NCBI GenBank assembly: GCA_964548175.1
Contig: CAZJQS010000008.1
Coordinates: 60,953-124,952, forward strand
From: JANQPA01 sp964548175
Lineage (GTDB): Bacteria > Bacteroidota > Bacteroidia > Chitinophagales > Saprospiraceae
DNA length: 64,000 bases
Direction of reading: 5' to 3'
In this document: positions 17,465 to 26,978 of the stretch, in pieces
Layout: each line of letters begins with the position of its first letter
Numbering within the stretch: position 1 is the stretch's first letter
The notes under the pieces: generated by a model
What the model was told of the DNA's origin: nothing
What the model saw: only the letters and a program-made list of their open reading frames with translations
Database searches by the model: none
Made by a program: the position numbers and the translations under genes

Positions 17465-17509
17465 AAGGGGTAATCAAAAGGCCGGCCGGCCTTTTGATTA
17501 CCCCTTAAA
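17462..17509. repeat. Perfect 48-bp palindrome overlapping the valS promoter
   Basis: 24-bp arms meet without a loop at 17485/17486. The centre is GGCCGGCCGGCC, flanked by AAGGGGTAATCAAAA and its inverse. It begins in the T-tract of the preceding terminator, so it is a second, separate structure. Its right arm contains the -33 TTG of the valS promoter. Confidence 0.85.
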
Positions 17510-17522
17510 TAATTTATCTTTG
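17494..17522 (+). promoter_or_regulatory. Predicted valS promoter
   Basis: TTG at 17494-17496, an 18-nt spacer and TATCTTTG at 17515-17522 match the Bacteroidota consensus. The -33 element lies inside the right arm of the perfect palindrome, so extrusion of a hairpin would compete with polymerase binding. Confidence 0.72.
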
Positions 17523-17583
17523 CTGCGTTTTTTTGAAACTATCCACCCTCGTTTTGGGGTTGTCCAATAAACCTTTTTCTAAG

Positions 17584-20313
17584 ATGACTATTTCGAGCCG
17601 TTATAATCCTAAAGAAACAGAGTCTCGCTGGTATCAGCATTGGCTGGGGAAAAAGTACTTTCATTCCAAACCGGATGACAGAGCGCCTTTTACCATTATG
17701 ATCCCGCCTCCGAATGTTACCGGCCGACTGCATATGGGGCACATGCTCAACAATACCATTCAGGATATCCTCATCCGCAAAGCACGCCTGGACGGCAAAA
17801 ACGCCTGCTGGGTGCCCGGCATGGACCATGCTTCAATCGCCACTGAAGCCAAGGTCGTACAAATGCTGCGCAAAAGAAATATCAAAAAATCAGAACTGAG
17901 CCGCGAAGAATTCCTGAAATACGCCTGGGAATGGAAGGAAGAATACGGCGGCATTATCCTCGATCAATTACAAAAGCTAGGCGCCTCCTGCGATTGGGAC
18001 CGCACCTACTTCACCATGGATCCATGGTACAGCAAAACGGTTATTCGCGTATTCGTCGACCTGTATAGAAAAGGAAAACTATACCGCGGACTCCGCATGA
18101 CCAACTGGGATCCGGAAGCCCAGACAGTGTTGTCGAATGAGGAAGTGATCTATTCCGATCAGCAGTCTCAACTTTTTCATCTGCGCTATTTTGTAGAAGG
18201 GGAGGATGGTCAGTTTCTGATCATTGCCACACAGCGCCCCGAAACCATTATGGCGGATACTGCTGTGGCAGTGCACCCTGAGGACGAGCGGTACACCCAC
18301 CTTGTAGGAAAAAAGGTGTTGATCCCACTGATCAACAGGGCAATTCCCATTATTGCCGATCCTTATGTTGACCGGGAGTTCGGAACAGGAGCCCTGAAAA
18401 TTACCCCTGCTCATGATCCTAATGATTATGAGATCGGACTGAAGCACAACCTGGAGGTTATCGATATCCTGCATCCGGACGGCACCCTCAACGAAAAAGC
18501 TCAGATACTGGTCGGGGAGGATCGCTTCGATGCCCGCAAAAAGATCAAGAAAATGCTGGAAGAATCCGGCCATCTGGTAGAGTTGGAAAACTACTTGACC
18601 AGCGTCGGCTTGTCGGAACGCACCGATTCAGTAGTAGAGCCCCGGCTGACCGAGCAGTGGTTCATGGATATGAAAGAAATGGCCAGAGTAGCTCGCCATG
18701 CCGTCCGGGGTGGGGATGTGACCTTCTATCCGGAGCATATCTGGAATATGTACAACAATTGGCTCAAAGAAGAGAATGTCCGCGACTGGTGTATTTCCCG
18801 TCAGCTGTGGTGGGGGCAGCGCATTCCGGCCTGGTACTACAAAGAGGATCACTTTGTGGCGGAAACCGCTGAGGAAGCCCTGGAAATGGCGCAAATAAAA
18901 TACCCGGAGGATAATCTCCGGCTGGAGGACCTTCATCAGGACGAAGACGTTGTCGATACCTGGTTCTCTTCCTGGCTGGTCCCTTTGACTACCTTCCATG
19001 GGTTTGAATCGGCAGAAGAATTGAAATATTACTACCCCACTTCGGTTTTGGTGACCGGTTGGGATATCATCTATCTCTGGGTCGCGCGGATGATCATGGC
19101 TGGCTATGAATATTCCGGGGACCTGTTGGGGCTGGATTTTGTGATGCAGAACGGGCGGATGCCTTTCAAGGACGTATTCTTTACCGGTATGGTACGGGAT
19201 AATAAACGCCGTAAAATGAGCAAGTCTCTCGGCAATTCGCCGGACGCCTTGAAGTTGATCGAGATTTACGGAGCCGACGGCGTCCGGTTTGGGATGTTGT
19301 CAAGTGCTGCCGCAGGAAATGACATCATCTTCGACGCGCCTATCGATCTTGAGACCAAAACTGTCAAGGACGAAAGCAAACTCTGCGAGCAGGGCCGCAA
19401 TTTCTGTAACAAAATGTGGAATGCGCTCCGCCTGATCAAGGGCTGGGAAGTGACCGAGCTGCCCCTGGATGAGAAAACCCGCATCATCAATGACTTGGCC
19501 TTCAATTGGCTACATAACAAACTGCAAAGATCTATTGCAGAGATCGAAGAGCACTTCAAGGCCTATCGCTTATCTGAAGCACTCATGATATTGTATAAAT
19601 TCATCTGGGATGACTTTTGCTCCTGGTACCTGGAAATGATCAAACCCGGCTATGAACAACCGGTTGACCAGGCTACTTTAGAGCGTACATTGGATGTTTT
19701 TGAACAACTTATGAGCATGCTGCATCCTTTCATGCCTTTCGTTACGGAAGAGATCTGGCACCAGCTGAAAAGCCGAAAAGAAGGGGAGGACTGCATCGTA
19801 AGCCGGTATCCTACAGCAGCTGACTTCGATAAAGACTTGATCGATAAGGTCGAACGCGCCAAGGACGTTGTAACAAATATTCGGGACACCCGTAACAGCA
19901 AAGGCCTCAAGATGAAAGAGGAACTAAAAGTGTTCATCCAGAAAAATGAGCGATCGCAGGGGCTTTATTCGTTGGAGGGCCTCCGTCAAATGGTAATGAA
20001 AATGGCCACCCTCTCTGCTTTCGATTTTACAGAAAAGGATATTGACAACAGCATTTCCTTCCTCGCCGGCCCGGAAAAATATTTCGTAGAATTAACTATT
20101 GAGATCGATAAGGAGGAGGAATGTGAAAAGCTTAGTAAGGAACTCGAATACTACCGGGGCTTTATCCAGCAAGTCCGCAAAAAGCTGGATAATGAGCGCT
20201 TTGTAAGTAATGCACCAGCTGCCGTCGTAGATAAAGAACGCAAGAAACTGGCCGATGGCGAGGCAAAGGTCAGTAGTTTGGAAGAGGCGCTGGCTCAATT
20301 GAATTGCCATTAA
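17584..20313 (+). CDS. valS: Valyl-tRNA synthetase
   Basis: 909 residues from ATG 17584 (MTISSRYNPKETESRWY); an upstream TTG at 17533 would put untranslated leader in frame and is rejected. It is a class I synthetase: the HIGH motif is HMGH in PPPNVTGRLHMGHML, and the KMSKS motif is RRKMSKSLGN. The editing (CP1) domain lies between (ATQRPETIMADTAVAVHP, TPAHDPNDYEIG). The C-terminal ~70 residues form the valine-specific coiled-coil tRNA-binding arm (EECEKLSKELEYYRGFI). It charges tRNA-Val. It is convergent with the heptose kinase gene across an 85-bp space with no clear terminator. Confidence 0.96.
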   Translation: MTISSRYNPKETESRWYQHWLGKKYFHSKPDDRAPFTIMIPPPNVTGRLHMGHMLNNTIQDILIRKARLDGKNACWVPGMDHASIATEAKVVQMLRKRNIKKSELSREEFLKYAWEWKEEYGGIILDQLQKLGASCDWDRTYFTMDPWYSKTVIRVFVDLYRKGKLYRGLRMTNWDPEAQTVLSNEEVIYSDQQSQLFHLRYFVEGEDGQFLIIATQRPETIMADTAVAVHPEDERYTHLVGKKVLIPLINRAIPIIADPYVDREFGTGALKITPAHDPNDYEIGLKHNLEVIDILHPDGTLNEKAQILVGEDRFDARKKIKKMLEESGHLVELENYLTSVGLSERTDSVVEPRLTEQWFMDMKEMARVARHAVRGGDVTFYPEHIWNMYNNWLKEENVRDWCISRQLWWGQRIPAWYYKEDHFVAETAEEALEMAQIKYPEDNLRLEDLHQDEDVVDTWFSSWLVPLTTFHGFESAEELKYYYPTSVLVTGWDIIYLWVARMIMAGYEYSGDLLGLDFVMQNGRMPFKDVFFTGMVRDNKRRKMSKSLGNSPDALKLIEIYGADGVRFGMLSSAAAGNDIIFDAPIDLETKTVKDESKLCEQGRNFCNKMWNALRLIKGWEVTELPLDEKTRIINDLAFNWLHNKLQRSIAEIEEHFKAYRLSEALMILYKFIWDDFCSWYLEMIKPGYEQPVDQATLERTLDVFEQLMSMLHPFMPFVTEEIWHQLKSRKEGEDCIVSRYPTAADFDKDLIDKVERAKDVVTNIRDTRNSKGLKMKEELKVFIQKNERSQGLYSLEGLRQMVMKMATLSAFDFTEKDIDNSISFLAGPEKYFVELTIEIDKEEECEKLSKELEYYRGFIQQVRKKLDNERFVSNAPAAVVDKERKKLADGEAKVSSLEEALAQLNCH

Positions 20314-20398
20314 AACAACTAGGGATATAAGGCGCAACATTAACGCCAGCCAGGAGCTTTGGAAAGACCTCAAGAGCTCAAACCTGCGAAACGCCTTT

Positions 20399-21400
20399 TC
20401 AGAAGACTCCCGGTCTTTGCAAAACTATTTCATATTCCTCTTTCAATTGATCGAGGTCTACCGGAACGACCCCTACTTTTTCACAAACCTGACCACCTGC
20501 CAGGTTGGATAGCATGGCAATATCTTTAATATTCATCCCGGCGGCCAAACCGAGGGAAGCGATGCTGATGACGGTATCCCCTGCGCCGCAGACGTCAGCG
20601 ATGATGCGCTCCTGAGTGGGGACGATCAGGCCCTGGCCTTCTTTTTCGATGAACAAGCCTTTTTCCGATAAAGTGATCAATGTGATCTGGTTGCCAAGTT
20701 TGCTGCGGACTTTATCAGAAGCCTTTTGCAGGCTTTCCAGCGTGGGCTCTACCTCCTCTTGGAATTGAGCCCTGACTTCCTTTAAATTAGGTTTGAAAAG
20801 GGTGACACGCTTGTAAGACCAGAAATTTTTGAACTTGGGATCCACCGCCGTCGGGATATCTCTTTTCACCGCCTCCAACATGATCTCATTAATGACCTTA
20901 TGAGACAAGACGCCCTTGTTGTAATCCTGAAATAAGATGATGTGTATGTCTTTGCCATCCATCAGCTTGCGGATGGCTTCAAGGTATTTCCCGGCTTCTT
21001 TTTTGGACAGGTCATGCACGTCCTCGGAGTCTACCCTGAGCAACTGCTGGTTCTGTGCAAGAATGCGGGTCTTTACAGTAGTGCTTCTCTCACCTGATCT
21101 TAAAATATATTTATTCGACAAGCCGGACTGCGGAAGAAGCTGAACAAACTGATCGCCGAAGTCATCGGCGCCGACCAGGCTGCACAAATAGGGATTGGCG
21201 CCGACTGCCTTGAGGTTTAAAGCAACATTCGCTGCACCCCCAAGGCGGTTTTCGCTTTGCTGGAGATGAACGACCGGCACAGGGGCTTCCGGTGATATCC
21301 GGCTTACTTTTCCATTCAGGTAACGATCGATCATGACATCGCCGACGATCAGAACGTTGAATTGACTAAAGACTTTGAGAATATTGTTCGCGTTGATCAT
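20399..21400 (-). CDS. rfaE1: Heptose-7-phosphate kinase (RfaE1/HldE N-terminal type, PfkB family)
   Basis: 333 residues. PfkB-family sugar kinase: the N-terminal GDVMIDRYLNGKVSRISPEAPVPVV block is diagnostic of D-glycero-beta-D-manno-heptose-7-phosphate kinase, RLGGAANVALNL is the PfkB signature 1, and CGAGDT near residue 270 holds the catalytic Asp. The nucleotidyltransferase half of bifunctional HldE is absent, so this is the split kinase form. It acts in ADP-heptose synthesis for the lipopolysaccharide inner core. It lies upstream of the Kdo transferase stop by 73 bp on the same strand, consistent with an LPS-core grouping. Confidence 0.9.
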   Translation of the reverse strand: MINANNILKVFSQFNVLIVGDVMIDRYLNGKVSRISPEAPVPVVHLQQSENRLGGAANVALNLKAVGANPYLCSLVGADDFGDQFVQLLPQSGLSNKYILRSGERSTTVKTRILAQNQQLLRVDSEDVHDLSKKEAGKYLEAIRKLMDGKDIHIILFQDYNKGVLSHKVINEIMLEAVKRDIPTAVDPKFKNFWSYKRVTLFKPNLKEVRAQFQEEVEPTLESLQKASDKVRSKLGNQITLITLSEKGLFIEKEGQGLIVPTQERIIADVCGAGDTVISIASLGLAAGMNIKDIAMLSNLAGGQVCEKVGVVPVDLDQLKEEYEIVLQRPGVF

Positions 21401-21473
21401 GTGTTATTGGAAGATGGCTTGTGTGCGATGAATAAACGGAATACCCACCAGCAGGTTGTCAAAAATATAAAAA

Positions 21474-22718
21474 TTAGGTCCGATTTTGAAAATACGAAAA
21501 AATGATGTTTGTGGCTCCCTGATTGTCTACAATATATTGGCGCGCTTTTACCGAAGCCTTTTGGTACAGAGAGGTATGCTCTGCAAGCGATTTAAAGACC
21601 TTGGTGATTTCCTGTGTGGAACGGATGGAAAAAGCTCCTCCTTCTTTTACCAGACTTACAGCCTCCTCAAATTTGGTGTAATTTGGACCAAAAATAACCG
21701 GCAAACCAAAAGTAATAGGCTCCAGGGTGTTGTGGATGCCTTTCCCAAAACCTCCGCCGATATAGGCGATTTTCCCATAACGGTACAAAAAGGCCAGCAT
21801 ACCGATATTGTCAATAATGAGGTAGCGGAATTCCTGAAATGCCGTTTCTTGACTTAATTGTGAATATCGGATGGACTTATTTTCCAGCATTTCTTCTATT
21901 TTCTGAAGATGGCCGGGATCGATCTCGTGCGGGGCGATGATGACTTTCCAGTCCGGAGGAAGGTCTTTTTTCAGGAAGGGCAACAAAACTTCTTCGTCCT
22001 CCGGCCATGTGCTTCCGGCCACCAGAACGGGATGATCGCTTACAAATTGTGCTACGAGCGTAAAAGACCTTTTCTTTTTGGCCAGCGCCACCACACGATC
22101 CACCCTTGTATCACCGGCAATGGTCTGGTGGTTTACTCCGGCTTGATCGAGTAACTTAGCCGAAGCCTCATTTTGTACGAAAATGTGGGTAAAGAAAAAA
22201 AGCATTTTTTTGAAAAAGCTACCATAGGGCCTGAAAAAGATTTGATCAGGGCGGAAAAGCCCGGAAATGAGATAAGTGGGAACTTTTTTACGGTTCAATT
22301 GGCGTAAAAAGAAATACCAGAACTCGTATTTCACGAAAATGGCCATATCAGGCTGAAGCAGGTCGACAAAATCCCGGCTATTGGACGGTGTGTCCAGAGG
22401 CAGGTAGAGCACCAGATCAGCCTGTTCGTACTTTTTTCTGACCTCATAACCGGAAGGAGAAAAAAACGTCAGAATAATTTGAACCGCCTCCTGCTGATTT
22501 TTGAATTGCTCGATTAGGGGTCTGCCTTGTTCAAATTCGCCCAGGGAGGCGCAATGCACCCAGATCTTTCTGGTATTGTCCGGCCAGATTTTTTCTTTCA
22601 GCACATCCCGCCAACGCTTGCGTCCATATTTCCAAAGCCTGGCCTTAGGATGGAACCAGGCGGCCATACTTACCACCAGCTGAAAAATATACAGTCCAAA
22701 AATATAGAGCCATTTCAT
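21474..22718 (-). CDS. waaA: 3-deoxy-D-manno-octulosonic acid transferase (Kdo transferase)
   Basis: 414 residues from ATG 22718; a TTG two codons upstream is the only alternative. An N-terminal membrane anchor (LYIFGLYIFQLVVSMAAWF) is followed by the GT-B glycosyltransferase fold. CASLGEFEQGRPLIE carries the conserved catalytic Glu of WaaA, VAGSTWPEDEEVLLPF and IIAPHEIDPGHL belong to the nucleotide-binding half, and GGGFGKGIHNTLEP binds the CMP-Kdo donor. It attaches Kdo to lipid A at the inner membrane. It follows the outer-membrane protein gene by 12 bp and probably shares its transcript. Confidence 0.93.
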   Translation of the reverse strand: MKWLYIFGLYIFQLVVSMAAWFHPKARLWKYGRKRWRDVLKEKIWPDNTRKIWVHCASLGEFEQGRPLIEQFKNQQEAVQIILTFFSPSGYEVRKKYEQADLVLYLPLDTPSNSRDFVDLLQPDMAIFVKYEFWYFFLRQLNRKKVPTYLISGLFRPDQIFFRPYGSFFKKMLFFFTHIFVQNEASAKLLDQAGVNHQTIAGDTRVDRVVALAKKKRSFTLVAQFVSDHPVLVAGSTWPEDEEVLLPFLKKDLPPDWKVIIAPHEIDPGHLQKIEEMLENKSIRYSQLSQETAFQEFRYLIIDNIGMLAFLYRYGKIAYIGGGFGKGIHNTLEPITFGLPVIFGPNYTKFEEAVSLVKEGGAFSIRSTQEITKVFKSLAEHTSLYQKASVKARQYIVDNQGATNIIFSYFQNRT

Positions 22719-22730
22719 GAACAAGGTTTT

Positions 22731-23483
22731 TTAGTAGCTGATCTCGTCTTGTGCTTTACCATAATAAAAGGGCAGCACCCAGCCTGCCCGGATGCCAAAG
22801 GAGAGATCCAGCCGGTTTTCCGTATCGCTGGATTGAGTGTCGAAATTAAAAGAGCGCCGGTTGGCCGTAAACGCCTGTATGCTTTCGATGCCGATGAAAA
22901 AATTCAGGCCGCGGTCAGGAGCTAATTTTTGATAGCCGACAAATTGGTTCAGGGCCAGTCCATTGGTCAGCCGGTCGTATCCTTTTTTGTATTCCTGGGA
23001 AAGCTGCGGCACCGACCGGGAGGGATCATCTTGTATGCGTATCTTGTGTTGGAGAAAGCCGATGCCGAGGGTAAGTTTTAGGCCCGCCCTTGGATTATCG
23101 GCTGCGGGCAGGATTATTTTGCCGATTTTCCCACCAACATAAAAACCGCGTTGTCGCAGCTGAATGTCTGCGATGCTTTTGTCGTTACCGTAAATATAAC
23201 CTTCAGGAGTACGCAGTGCTGCGAGGACATCTGTTTTGACCTGCTGCCCGAAGATGAACTGTCCGTCAAGCCCAAAGATGATGTCTTTTTTTGGGGTTAT
23301 CCATTCCGTGGACAAACCCGCACTGAAGTGCTGTCCGAAGCGATCAGATAGATCGGCAGCCGGCCAATTTAAACCATAGCTGAACCCCAGCAAAAAACCC
23401 GTACCTTGATTGAGCCTTTGCTCTTGAGCGCAGGATAAAAAAGGGGAGATGAATAACACAAGCGCAGCTAGAAATACTCTCAT
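22731..23483 (-). CDS. Outer-membrane beta-barrel protein, hypothetical
   Basis: 250 residues from ATG 23483, giving a proper signal peptide (MRVFLAALVLFISPFLSCAQ). An in-frame TTG at 23507 would overlap a possible -7 element (TACCTTTG on the minus strand, 23505-23512) and is rejected. The mature part is built of alternating strands (GFLLGFSYGLNWP, RGFYVGGKIGKIIL, GLKLTLGIGFLQHKI, GLNFFIGIESIQAF), as in small OmpW/PorT-like barrels. No specific family is assigned. It is co-directional and nearly contiguous with waaA, so a role in envelope assembly is plausible but unproven. Confidence 0.75.
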   Translation of the reverse strand: MRVFLAALVLFISPFLSCAQEQRLNQGTGFLLGFSYGLNWPAADLSDRFGQHFSAGLSTEWITPKKDIIFGLDGQFIFGQQVKTDVLAALRTPEGYIYGNDKSIADIQLRQRGFYVGGKIGKIILPAADNPRAGLKLTLGIGFLQHKIRIQDDPSRSVPQLSQEYKKGYDRLTNGLALNQFVGYQKLAPDRGLNFFIGIESIQAFTANRRSFNFDTQSSDTENRLDLSFGIRAGWVLPFYYGKAQDEISY

Positions 23484-23611
23484 AAATGCATTTTTCCTTA
23501 AGGGCAAAGGTAAAATTTTTTTCTACCCATTTATACTCTTATCTTGGGGCCGCATTAAAGACATGACTTTTTGTACAATCCTTTACTTACTTACCCAAAA
23601 CTATTTGATCT

Positions 23612-24556
23612 GTGAAAAGAGTGCTCATCACCGGCGCGGCCGGGTTTCTGGGATCGCATTTGTGCGATCGTTTCATTAAAGAGGGATACCAGGTCATCGG
23701 CATGGATAATTTGCTGACGGGTTCCCTGGACAACATCGCTCACCTTTTTCCGCTTAAAGAATTTGAATATTATCATCACGACGTTACCAAGTTCGTTCAC
23801 GTGCCTGGTAAGCTGGATTATATTCTCCATTTTGCTTCTCCTGCCAGTCCTATTGATTACCTGAAAATGCCTATTCAGACCTTAAAGGTCGGTGCTTTGG
23901 GTACGCATAATTGTCTGGGACTGGCGAAAGCCAAAAAAGCCAGAATACTGGTGGCGTCAACTTCTGAGGTATACGGCGACCCATTGGTGCACCCCCAATC
24001 TGAAGATTACTGGGGGAACGTCAACCCGGTAGGGCCGAGAGGTGTTTATGATGAAGCCAAGCGCTTTTTGGAAGCCATTACGATGGCTTATCATAATTTC
24101 CATGGAGTAGAAACCCGGATCGTACGCATATTTAATACCTATGGACCCCGAATGCGGGTGAATGATGGACGGGCACTCCCGGCCTTCTTTTCTCAGGCCA
24201 TCCGAGGAGAGGGCATTACTGTTTTCGGTGATGGCTCCCAGACGCGTTCTTTCTGCTATGTTGATGACCTGATCGACGGCATCTACCGGCTCCTGCATAG
24301 CAATTATCATCTGCCCGTCAATATTGGTAATCCTGATGAGATCAGCATCAAAGCATTTGGAGAGGAAATACTCGAACTGGTGGGCAATCCAAAGGCACAT
24401 TTGACTTACAAGCCGCTGCCCGTCGATGATCCCAAGGTCCGCAAACCAGATATCAGTAAAGCACGCGAGATCCTGGGTTGGCAACCAAAAGTAAGCAGAA
24501 TGGACGGACTTAAAGTCACCCTGGAATATTTCAAGGAAAAAGTACCTGTTAATTAA
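23612..24556 (+). CDS. UDP-glucuronate decarboxylase / UDP-xylose synthase (SDR family)
   Basis: 314 residues beginning at GTG 23612. Extended short-chain dehydrogenase: the NAD-binding GAAGFLGSHL is near residue 9 and the catalytic YxxxK is YDEAK near residue 149. The stretch HFASPASPIDYLKMPIQTLK and the block EDYWGNVNPVGPRGVYDEAKR are characteristic of UDP-xylose synthases rather than epimerases. It converts UDP-glucuronate to UDP-xylose (or a 4-keto pentose) for surface polysaccharide. The dTDP-glucose dehydratase gene starts 13 bp later, so the two are probably one operon. Confidence 0.9.
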   Translation: MKRVLITGAAGFLGSHLCDRFIKEGYQVIGMDNLLTGSLDNIAHLFPLKEFEYYHHDVTKFVHVPGKLDYILHFASPASPIDYLKMPIQTLKVGALGTHNCLGLAKAKKARILVASTSEVYGDPLVHPQSEDYWGNVNPVGPRGVYDEAKRFLEAITMAYHNFHGVETRIVRIFNTYGPRMRVNDGRALPAFFSQAIRGEGITVFGDGSQTRSFCYVDDLIDGIYRLLHSNYHLPVNIGNPDEISIKAFGEEILELVGNPKAHLTYKPLPVDDPKVRKPDISKAREILGWQPKVSRMDGLKVTLEYFKEKVPVN

Positions 24557-24569
24557 TCTATACTCAAAT

Positions 24570-25628
24570 ATGAGCTTCGACCGTACCCTCTTGATCACCG
24601 GCGGCGCCGGCTTTATCGGTTCGCACCTGGTGCGCCGGGTAGTAAAAAAATACCCCAATTATCACATTGTTAACCTCGATAAGTTAACCTATGCCGGTAA
24701 CCTGGAAAACCTCAAAGACATCAATTCTTTGACCAACTATTCTTTCGAAAGGGGAGATATAGTAGATGCCGGGTTCGTAGGCCGGCTTTTTGAAAAATAC
24801 AACTTCGACGGAATCATCCATCTGGCGGCGGAATCCCACGTCGACCGGTCCATTGCCAATCCCATGGCTTTCATCGAAACGAATATCGTGGGGACCGTGA
24901 CCCTGTTAAACGCAGCAAAGCATCACTGGAATGATTTCAACGGCAAATTGTTCCATCACATTTCTACGGATGAAGTGTACGGCAGTCTGGGCGAAACAGG
25001 CTTTTTTAAAGAAACTACCGCCTACGATCCTCGCTCCCCTTATTCGGCATCCAAGGCCAGTTCCGATCACTTGGTAAGAGCCTATTATCATACCTATGGG
25101 CTGCCCGTGATTGTTTCCAATTGCTCTAATAACTACGGACCGTATCAATTTCCTGAAAAACTGATCCCTTTGATGATCAATAACATCAAACAGAACAAGC
25201 CTTTACCTATTTATGGTGATGGAAAATATACCCGGGATTGGTTATGGGTGGGCGACCATGCAGACGCCATCGATCTGATCTTCCACCAGGGAAAGCCTGG
25301 AGAGACTTATAACATCGGAGGCAAAAACGAATGGACGAACATTGCCCTGGTCAAACTATTGTGCAGCATCGTTGATGAATTACTGGAGCGTCCCAAAGGT
25401 AGCTCCGAACAACTGATCACCTTCGTCAAAGACCGTCCCGGCCATGATCGCCGCTATGCTATTGACGCCAGCAAACTGAAATATGAACTGGGCTGGGAGC
25501 CTTCCGTTCAGGCGGAAGAAGGCCTCCGCAAAACTGCCCAGTGGTACCTGGCTAATACGGAATGGATGGATCATGTGACTTCCGGCGCTTATCAGGAGTA
25601 CTACGAGAAGATGTATAAAGACCGTTAG
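24570..25628 (+). CDS. rfbB: dTDP-glucose 4,6-dehydratase
   Basis: 352 residues, the usual length. GGAGFIGSHL binds NAD; HLAAESHVDRSI, HISTDEVYG (catalytic Thr-Asp-Glu triad) and YSASKASSDHLV (YxxxK) are diagnostic of RfbB/RmlB. KDRPGHDRRYAID is the conserved C-terminal substrate-binding block. It produces dTDP-4-keto-6-deoxyglucose, a precursor of dTDP-rhamnose and other deoxysugars. No rfbA, rfbC or rfbD gene is present in the window, so the rest of the pathway is elsewhere. The gene ends before a long palindrome. Confidence 0.95.
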   Translation: MSFDRTLLITGGAGFIGSHLVRRVVKKYPNYHIVNLDKLTYAGNLENLKDINSLTNYSFERGDIVDAGFVGRLFEKYNFDGIIHLAAESHVDRSIANPMAFIETNIVGTVTLLNAAKHHWNDFNGKLFHHISTDEVYGSLGETGFFKETTAYDPRSPYSASKASSDHLVRAYYHTYGLPVIVSNCSNNYGPYQFPEKLIPLMINNIKQNKPLPIYGDGKYTRDWLWVGDHADAIDLIFHQGKPGETYNIGGKNEWTNIALVKLLCSIVDELLERPKGSSEQLITFVKDRPGHDRRYAIDASKLKYELGWEPSVQAEEGLRKTAQWYLANTEWMDHVTSGAYQEYYEKMYKDR

Positions 25629-25691
25629 GGCAGCTGTCAGTTAACAGATAACCGATAACTATCAACTGATAAGTAAAAGTAAGCAAGCCAA

Positions 25692-25744
25692 TTCAAATAT
25701 AGGTTTTGTTGGCGCCTAAGGCGCCAACAAAACCTATATTTGAA
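25692..25744. repeat. 53-bp perfect palindrome between convergent genes
   Basis: 26-bp arms (25692-25717 and 25719-25744) with a single central base. An outer GCCAA/TTGGC pair continues the symmetry after a short insertion. The left flank (AAGCAAGCCAATTCAAATAT) resembles an unpaired sequence at 32494-32520, so the latter may be a half copy. It may terminate both convergent transcripts, but no T-tract is present. Confidence 0.82.
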
Positions 25745-25758
25745 GATAATTGGCCGAT

Positions 25759-26850
25759 TTAAGGATGAAACAATTCGATTTCAGGATGGAAGGCCGCCCA
25801 TGCAAACCACATTCCGATATAGGCATCCAAGGGTTTCAATCGTTGGCCGGCATAAGGACCATTGAGGGCTTCTCCAAAAATACTCCATTGATGGCCGTCC
25901 TGATCTTGCAAAATGACTTGTCCATTGCCGATAACGGGAAAAAAATCCAGAATAACTCCTTCTTTGATCTCCCGGTTGTAGGCGACCATGAAATTTCGGC
26001 TGCTGCTGCCAGCTACAACAATTGCTTTTCCATTCAGGTTATCATGATAACTTACTACTTCTGCTGAGCTGAAATCGCGGAATCGATAAAACCTGCTTTG
26101 ACCATCTACAGAAACACCTAATCCCCTTTCCTTTTTTGGAAGGCGGTTGTCATTATTACTTATTGGAAAAAGCAGGAAATCATGATTGGTCTTATAATCA
26201 CCATAAGGGTATTGGCCATATGCCCGGTTGAAGCCAGTTTGAAGATTTAATACTTCAGCATTAGGAAACATATTCTTCCATTCTTTCCAACTGGTTTCGA
26301 CAACCGGATAAGTATTAATTTCCTTCCTGATGTGAGGGCCGTTGACACCTTTCAGGAGCATTTGTGACCAGGTACTATTGGTGGCCCGGTCATAGGGCAT
26401 TAGGTTAGTATTGTACAACAGACCCGATACACCGAAGGTCGTCGTTTCTCCATTGAGGGTTCTTTCCCAGCCGATGGCGGTTCCGGTGAGCGGGCAGTAA
26501 GTTATGGCCAGGGGAAGCCCGCTTAATTCGTCGTTTACAATTTCATGCCAATCCAAAATAGGATGTGGATATGCCCGGATGACGTCTCCTACTTTGACGC
26601 CAACCACCAAGTCCTGGTCTGTTAAAAAACTAAGGTCAGCTATTGCATCCGCTTTGGAAAAGCGGGGATTATCGATCGAGGGGATACCGTCTTTCCCGGG
26701 CCCGCCATTTAAAATCTGACTGGTGGGGATGAGCCATTCGGAACTTGATTGATCAGGAAGGCTACCAGTAGGATCGTCTTTTTGTACAGAGCAGCCAGTA
26801 ATAAGAAATAGATTAGCCAGGAACAGGAATAGAATCGGGATCTTTTTCAT
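25759..26850 (-). CDS. DUF3179 domain lipoprotein
   Basis: 363 residues. The lipoprotein signal ends in FLITGC, so the protein is probably anchored through Cys20. DUF3179 features include VVGVKVGDVIRAYPHPILDWHEIVND, ITYCPLTGTAIGWER and the GVSGLLYNTNLMPYDRATNSTWSQ block. The family occurs in many environmental bacteria and archaea and has no established activity; the conserved Cys in YCPLTG and the His/Asp residues look like a possible active or metal site. The gene stands alone. Confidence 0.88.
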   Translation of the reverse strand: MKKIPILFLFLANLFLITGCSVQKDDPTGSLPDQSSSEWLIPTSQILNGGPGKDGIPSIDNPRFSKADAIADLSFLTDQDLVVGVKVGDVIRAYPHPILDWHEIVNDELSGLPLAITYCPLTGTAIGWERTLNGETTTFGVSGLLYNTNLMPYDRATNSTWSQMLLKGVNGPHIRKEINTYPVVETSWKEWKNMFPNAEVLNLQTGFNRAYGQYPYGDYKTNHDFLLFPISNNDNRLPKKERGLGVSVDGQSRFYRFRDFSSAEVVSYHDNLNGKAIVVAGSSSRNFMVAYNREIKEGVILDFFPVIGNGQVILQDQDGHQWSIFGEALNGPYAGQRLKPLDAYIGMWFAWAAFHPEIELFHP

Positions 26851-26978
26851 AATTATTCTGGTTCATTTTTGCAAATTTAACGTTTTGATTCTAAGGGTGT
26901 TTGTGTATATTAACGGAAAGTATTGCTGTTGTCCGGGAAAGGACAAGGATGCTGTAATCAAAGAGACAATTCTGAATT

